Origin: Lachnospiraceae bacterium
GTDB lineage: Bacteria; Bacillota; Clostridia; Lachnospirales; Lachnospiraceae
Length of the DNA: 56,121 nt
Assembly: GCA_026169045.1 (NCBI GenBank)
Contig: JAPFDH010000054.1
Location: 1 to 56,121, forward strand
Direction: 5' to 3'
The notes beneath the pieces were generated by a model. It was not told the DNA's origin. It did not search any database and saw nothing but the letters and a program-made list of their open reading frames with translations. The translations under genes and the position numbers were made by a program. How positions within the stretch are numbered: the first letter of the stretch is position 1; each line of letters opens with the position of its first letter. Positions 52,441-56,121 of this stretch are shown in pieces.

Positions 52441-54267
52441 CTATTGGAGTGGCATAGCGTTCTGTTCACAGGGTAATACTTTGGGAAGATGGACAGAAAC
52501 CGTTGTAAATTCACCTTGTTTACTTTGGATAGAAAGTCCGTAGGTTTCTCCGAATTCATATTGAATTCGTTTGTGTACACTGGAAATGCCAAAATCCCGG
52601 AAAAATGAGGATTTATTTTGGGTATCGTCTGTTAAAAGGTGTTGAATGGTCTCTTCTGACATTCCCACACCATTGTCTGTGATATCAATTTGTACCTGGT
52701 CTGGAGATGGAGAAAAAAGATGAACTTCAATCAGGCCAGCTTCTTCTTTGGGTTCAATCCCGTGAAAAATAGAATTTTCTACAATTGGCTGAAGAGTAAA
52801 ACGAAGAATCTGGCAATCACAAAGGGTTTCATCTTCGATTTGATAATCCAGAGTGATAGCTCCTCCATATCGATATTTTTGGATGGTAAAATAGTCATCC
52901 AAAAGGGAAAATTCGGCTTTTATGGGAATGGATACCTGGCGGCCTTTTGCAATACTTTTCAGAAGGCGGGAGAGAGAAGTCGTCATCTGGGCGATGCCGG
53001 GAGCATTTTGGATGGTGGCCATCCATTTAATGGAATTTAATGTATTGTACAGAAAATGCGGATTGATCTGACTTTGTAAAAGACGATATTCATATTCCTG
53101 TTTTTCTTTTTCTGCTGCGATACGTTTTTCCAGCAGTTCCGAGATGTTTTGTGACATTTCATTGATTCCCCGTCCGATATCGCCCAACTCGGTATGCCAT
53201 TCGATAGAGGAATTTTTAGAAAATTCTCCTTGGGAAATATGTAGTATCTGTTGCTTCAACTGGTTTACCGGTTTGGTTACAACCCGATGGAGATAAAAAA
53301 TCATACAAAAGGCAAAAACAAGAGCCAGAGCTAAAACCAGAAAAATAATCCAGAAAAACGGTTGAAGATTTTTGATAAATACTGAAAATGGAATCCGACA
53401 GGTTAACTGAAAACTGCCGGAATTGAGGGTACGGGTTACATGACAATAGTGAATTCCGTCATCACTGATACCGGAATAAATGGAAGAATCTTCATAATAA
53501 GGCGAATATCCCTTCATGATTTGCTGATCCATCAGGGAATACCGGAATGTTTCAACCAGTGATTCGTCCTGATAGATATAATTTTTGGATTCCACACTGA
53601 GGTAACAGGTAGTTTCAGGATCCAAATGAATGGAGCGAAGGGTATCTGTAAATAAAACTGGGTCAATTTCCATAAAGATGTATCCGGTTACTTCCGATGT
53701 ATAGCGGTCATAGATGGGACGGAGAACAGGAAGCATTTTAAAACGCATACTTCCATCCAACGGATCCGCTACCAGTCCCATGCTGAAATCAAAATCGGAA
53801 TTGCGGATAGCAGAAGAAAGATAAGGAAGGGTAGAGATTATTTTGTCGGCATTTGCCTGGGTGGCAAGTTGTTTGGGTACAATTTGAATAAATCCCCCAT
53901 TTTTTTTGGATATAACAATGCGTCGAATATAAATATTGTCTGTAGTAATAAAATACTGTTCACTTAGTAAGTCATGGGTTGTAAAAGTGACGGATGGATC
54001 TTCACTGACAGCATAATCGGCTATGGCCTGGCTGCTTTGGCACCAATTAACTAAGGTAAATAAACTGGAAAGTTCGCGGTCAATGGTGTCAGCGGCATAT
54101 TTTAATGATATTTCAATGTTGGAAAGAAGTGTCTGTTTTTGATAATAATAATATAAGTAACAGCTGACACATCCGATCAGCAATCCGATCAATAAATTGA
54201 CGGTCAATGTAATAAACAGAATACGCCCTCTTAATGTTCGATAGTAGGGAAACTTGAGCCTTGGCAT
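52441..54267 (-). CDS. Sensor histidine kinase (YesM/HPK7 type)
   Basis: A 608-residue membrane kinase. Helix 1 is at about residues 15-42 and helix 2 at about 295-320, enclosing an extracellular sensor domain of about 250 residues. A HAMP linker and coiled coil (to about 390) lead to the HPK7 phospho-His block QINPHFLYNTLNSIKW (His near 405). The ATPase part has the N box PIVENSIFHG and G box ITDNGVGM. AAAGGAG lies nine bases before the ATG. It is the partner of the downstream response regulator and is divergent from a sugar-binding lipoprotein gene, which may present ligand to its extracellular domain. Confidence 0.93.
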   Translation of the reverse strand: MPRLKFPYYRTLRGRILFITLTVNLLIGLLIGCVSCYLYYYYQKQTLLSNIEISLKYAADTIDRELSSLFTLVNWCQSSQAIADYAVSEDPSVTFTTHDLLSEQYFITTDNIYIRRIVISKKNGGFIQIVPKQLATQANADKIISTLPYLSSAIRNSDFDFSMGLVADPLDGSMRFKMLPVLRPIYDRYTSEVTGYIFMEIDPVLFTDTLRSIHLDPETTCYLSVESKNYIYQDESLVETFRYSLMDQQIMKGYSPYYEDSSIYSGISDDGIHYCHVTRTLNSGSFQLTCRIPFSVFIKNLQPFFWIIFLVLALALVFAFCMIFYLHRVVTKPVNQLKQQILHISQGEFSKNSSIEWHTELGDIGRGINEMSQNISELLEKRIAAEKEKQEYEYRLLQSQINPHFLYNTLNSIKWMATIQNAPGIAQMTTSLSRLLKSIAKGRQVSIPIKAEFSLLDDYFTIQKYRYGGAITLDYQIEDETLCDCQILRFTLQPIVENSIFHGIEPKEEAGLIEVHLFSPSPDQVQIDITDNGVGMSEETIQHLLTDDTQNKSSFFRDFGISSVHKRIQYEFGETYGLSIQSKQGEFTTVSVHLPKVLPCEQNAMPLQ

Positions 54268-54306
54268 ATGAAAATACTCCTTTCACGAGGGTTACTTTTA
54301 TTTATT

Positions 54307-54315
54307 ATTGTACCA
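54307..54315 (-). promoter_or_regulatory. Extended -10 promoter of the sensor kinase gene
   Basis: The minus strand reads TGGTACAAT, with TACAAT at 54312-54307. A poor -35 (TTTATT) lies 17 bp upstream. Confidence 0.4.
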
Positions 54316-54356
54316 ACAGGATAAAATAAAATAAAGAGAAAGATGGGGAAAATCCA

Positions 54357-54385
54357 TTGTGATATGTAAAAAACTGGGATATACT
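54357..54385 (+). promoter_or_regulatory. Promoter of the sugar-binding lipoprotein gene
   Basis: TTGTGA at 54357-54362, a 17-bp spacer, TATACT at 54380-54385. The predicted start is near 54392, about 63 bases before the ATG. Confidence 0.55.
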
Positions 54386-54454
54386 TTCTATTAAGAAAAC
54401 AGTTAACGTAAACAGCAATCCAACTATGGCAGGATAAAATTTGAATGTGAGAAA

Positions 54455-55813
54455 ATGATGAAAAGAAAAATAGCTATCATAGGTATTGTATGGGTTTGCA
54501 TTTTAATATGCGGATGCGGGATAAAATGGAAAAACAGTACAGAAACAGGGGGAGAAAACGGGACTCAGAAGCCGGATTCTCCCAAAACTGTTTTAAATTG
54601 GGCAGTTTGGGACAGAGAGAGTTATCCGGTATGGGATGCATTGAAAGATGCATATGAAAACAAGAATCCGGAGATCAGAATTGAAATTCAGGATTTGGGA
54701 AGTTTGGGTTATATGAAAGTTTTGATGAATGATCTGCTGAGTGGAGAAGATTATGATATTATTACGACTCCATCCATTTCCGATTATGTTATGCTTTGCC
54801 AAAAAAAATTGCTTTTGCCCTTGGATTATTATATCAAACGGGAAAAGATCAGTATTTCTCAATATAATACAGACGCGAAAAACCTTAAAATGAATGGAAA
54901 GTATTATCAGTTACCATATCAAAATGATTTTTGGCTGTTATTTTATAATCAGGATTTATTTGACCGGCAGAGAATTGCTTATCCGTCCAATGATATGAAT
55001 TTGGAGGAATATCAAACTCTTGTTTCACAGATGACGAGTTTGGAAAGCAGTAAACGGATTTATGGGGCATATTATCATGTTTGGCCCAGTGTAGTACGTG
55101 TATTTGGTTTATTGGGGGAAGAAGAAATACCGGCGTTTACTGATTTTTCTTATTTAGCACCATATTATACGATGATTATGGAACAGGAAACAGCAGGAAA
55201 TTGTCAGGACTATATCGACATTAGCACTATGGGAACCAATTATGCGTATGCGTTTTCCAATGGGGATATTGCCATGATGCCTATGGGCAGCTGGATGATT
55301 GCTGAATTGGTTGGAAAACAATATCAGGAAGAAGAAACCTATCAGAAATGGAACGGGAAAAACTGGGGGATTGTACGTATGCCCAGAAATGAAAGCCGAG
55401 ACCCCTATGAGGCGGTGGGAAGCCTTCGTGGTCTGGCCATTCATGGATCCACAAAATACGAAGAAGAGGCATGGGAGTTTGTAAAATTTGCCTGTGGGGA
55501 AGAAGGAGCAAAAATCCAGGCGCAATATGGACATCTACCAGCCTATTATACCGATGAAATCAGAGAAATTTTAATGGGGATCGCATACTTTCCAAAGGAT
55601 GAGGCAAGTAAAGAAGCATTGGAGGTTCATACAATATGGGATGTCGATGCGGTGATTGGCGCCGGATGGAAAGAAAAAGAAAAGATACGAAAGTCGTTAC
55701 CAGAGATACATACAATTTGGGATGAGTATCATAAAAAAATTATGAGTGAAAATATGAATGAGACAGAGGGATTAAGGGAATTGGAAGAAGAGATTCAGGC
55801 CTTGATCCAATAA
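54455..55813 (+). CDS. Orphan sugar-binding lipoprotein (ABC solute-binding protein)
   Basis: A 452-residue extracellular lipoprotein of the family 1 sugar binders. The signal peptide MMKRKIAIIGIVWVCILICG ends at the lipobox (LICGC), followed by a Ser/Gly-rich linker, then the two-lobe fold (LNWAVWDRESYPVWDALKDA, DIITTPSISDYV, YQLPYQNDFWLLFYNQDLF, GDIAMMPMGSWMIAE). No permease gene follows: after the stop come only repeat copy D, terminators and the window edge. It is divergent from the sensor kinase gene. It may serve a transporter encoded elsewhere, or act as the kinase's ligand-presenting partner, as ChvE does for VirA. The ribosome site is weak (GTGAG). Confidence 0.85.
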   Translation: MMKRKIAIIGIVWVCILICGCGIKWKNSTETGGENGTQKPDSPKTVLNWAVWDRESYPVWDALKDAYENKNPEIRIEIQDLGSLGYMKVLMNDLLSGEDYDIITTPSISDYVMLCQKKLLLPLDYYIKREKISISQYNTDAKNLKMNGKYYQLPYQNDFWLLFYNQDLFDRQRIAYPSNDMNLEEYQTLVSQMTSLESSKRIYGAYYHVWPSVVRVFGLLGEEEIPAFTDFSYLAPYYTMIMEQETAGNCQDYIDISTMGTNYAYAFSNGDIAMMPMGSWMIAELVGKQYQEEETYQKWNGKNWGIVRMPRNESRDPYEAVGSLRGLAIHGSTKYEEEAWEFVKFACGEEGAKIQAQYGHLPAYYTDEIREILMGIAYFPKDEASKEALEVHTIWDVDAVIGAGWKEKEKIRKSLPEIHTIWDEYHKKIMSENMNETEGLRELEEEIQALIQ

Positions 55814-55878
55814 AAAGTGTGTGAGAAGGAGCAGAATTTGGCATAGAAGAATAGTGGGCAAAAAGAATTGGAACAAAA

Positions 55879-55974
55879 CGATGAGAAACACGCTTTGCGA
55901 GTTCCTCACGTTTGCGGACAGTCGTCGTATGCGTATGCAAGCATCCGCGCACGGTTCGTTATCTACGCGCAAAT
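55879..55974 (-). repeat. Dispersed two-hairpin repeat, copy D (reverse strand)
   Basis: Read on the minus strand it has the GCGCGTAGATAACGAACC start, stem-loop 1 with loop GATGCTTGCATA, ACTGTCCGCAAACGTGAGGA, stem-loop 2 with loop TCGCAAAGCGT, and TTTCTCATCG. The orientation of both loops is that of copy B. Confidence 0.8.
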
Positions 55975-56014
55975 TAAAATGGGGGCGTTGCAAAATAGAT
56001 GAGTAATCATCTAT

Positions 56015-56035
56015 GGAGCAGCGGCTCCGTTTTTA
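56015..56035 (+). terminator. Terminator near the right edge
   Basis: GGAGC (56015-56019) pairs with GCTCC (56024-56028), followed by GTTTTT. It may end the binding-protein transcript after repeat D. A small hairpin (ATAGATGA/TCATCTAT) lies just before it. Confidence 0.55.
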
Positions 56036-56052
56036 TGTTCTAAAAACAGAAA

Positions 56053-56121
56053 ACGGACCACAAAGGGTCCGTAATCCATGGTATAATTAGATATGCCCAA
56101 TAACCAAATATACCATAAAAA
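56053..56121. other. Hairpin and extended -10 element at the right edge
   Basis: ACGGACC (56053-56059) pairs with GGTCCGT (56066-56072); on the minus strand a T-rich tail follows, so it could end a minus-strand gene entering from the right. Just after it TGGTATAAT (56079-56087, plus strand) looks like an extended -10 promoter leading out of the window. ATGGTATA and TATACCAT further form an inverted pair (56078-56085 and 56108-56115). Too little sequence remains to decide. Confidence 0.35.

Overview
The window looks like chromosomal DNA of a gut-type, low-to-moderate GC anaerobic Firmicute, most likely a Lachnospiraceae (Blautia/Dorea/Ruminococcus-like). This rests on gene content: class III (anaerobic) ribonucleotide reductase with NrdR boxes, YesM/YesN-type two-component and AraC regulators, Lpl-type sugar ABC transporters without their own ATPase, host-glycan enzymes (alpha-fucosidase, Cys-type sulfatase, GH42 beta-galactosidase) and strong AGGAGG-type ribosome binding sites. 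No tRNA, rRNA or CRISPR array was seen. Protein names come from motif recognition by eye; no database search was run.

Layout. 1-2155: terminator, a decayed IS4-family element with both terminal inverted repeats, and copy A of a dispersed two-hairpin repeat. 2156-7969: a decaying cluster with an ABC NBD remnant, an intact GH5-like glycosidase, an ABC half-exporter broken by one missing base in Walker A, and an intact partner half-exporter. 8073-9889: AlaX-type Ala-tRNA editing protein and a MnmM-like tRNA methyltransferase. 10006-13574: biotin operon bioY-bioB-bioD-bioA behind a BirA-like operator. 13658-19914: MMPL transporter, 1000-residue XXXLXXG heptad-repeat surface protein and TetR regulator, with two palindromic operators at the promoter. 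20029-25103: aspartate-dehydrogenase-like protein, a promoter-plus-terminator non-coding unit, CNNM/CorC membrane protein, repeat-bearing lipoprotein, HD-domain protein and threonine-aldolase-like enzyme.

25210-34156: two glycan modules. A sugar ABC operon (binding protein and two permeases, minus strand) is divergent from a membrane-bound AraC regulator; a GH29 alpha-L-fucosidase is divergent from a cupin-AraC regulator. 34208-40506 (minus strand): a redox/Fe-S block with a two-gene SufBC-like (SMS-like) system, thioredoxin reductase, NrdD carrying a C-terminal redoxin domain, NrdR boxes, and nrdG. 40693-42885: an unusual metallophosphoesterase-Old Yellow Enzyme fusion. 42957-45541: Cys-type sulfatase divergent from an AraC regulator. 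45718-48213: a large TPR-DUF4037-DUF4125 protein. 48352-48502: a 151-bp hairpin element. 48619-55813: GH42 beta-galactosidase, response regulator, sensor kinase and an orphan sugar-binding lipoprotein. The right edge holds repeat copy D and terminators.

The most unusual points are the metallophosphoesterase-OYE fusion, the NrdD-redoxin fusion beside trxB and a minimal SUF pair, the MMPL/heptad-repeat pair with a mapped operator-promoter, and a dispersed structured repeat that sits just behind terminators and whose loops are inverted in one copy.
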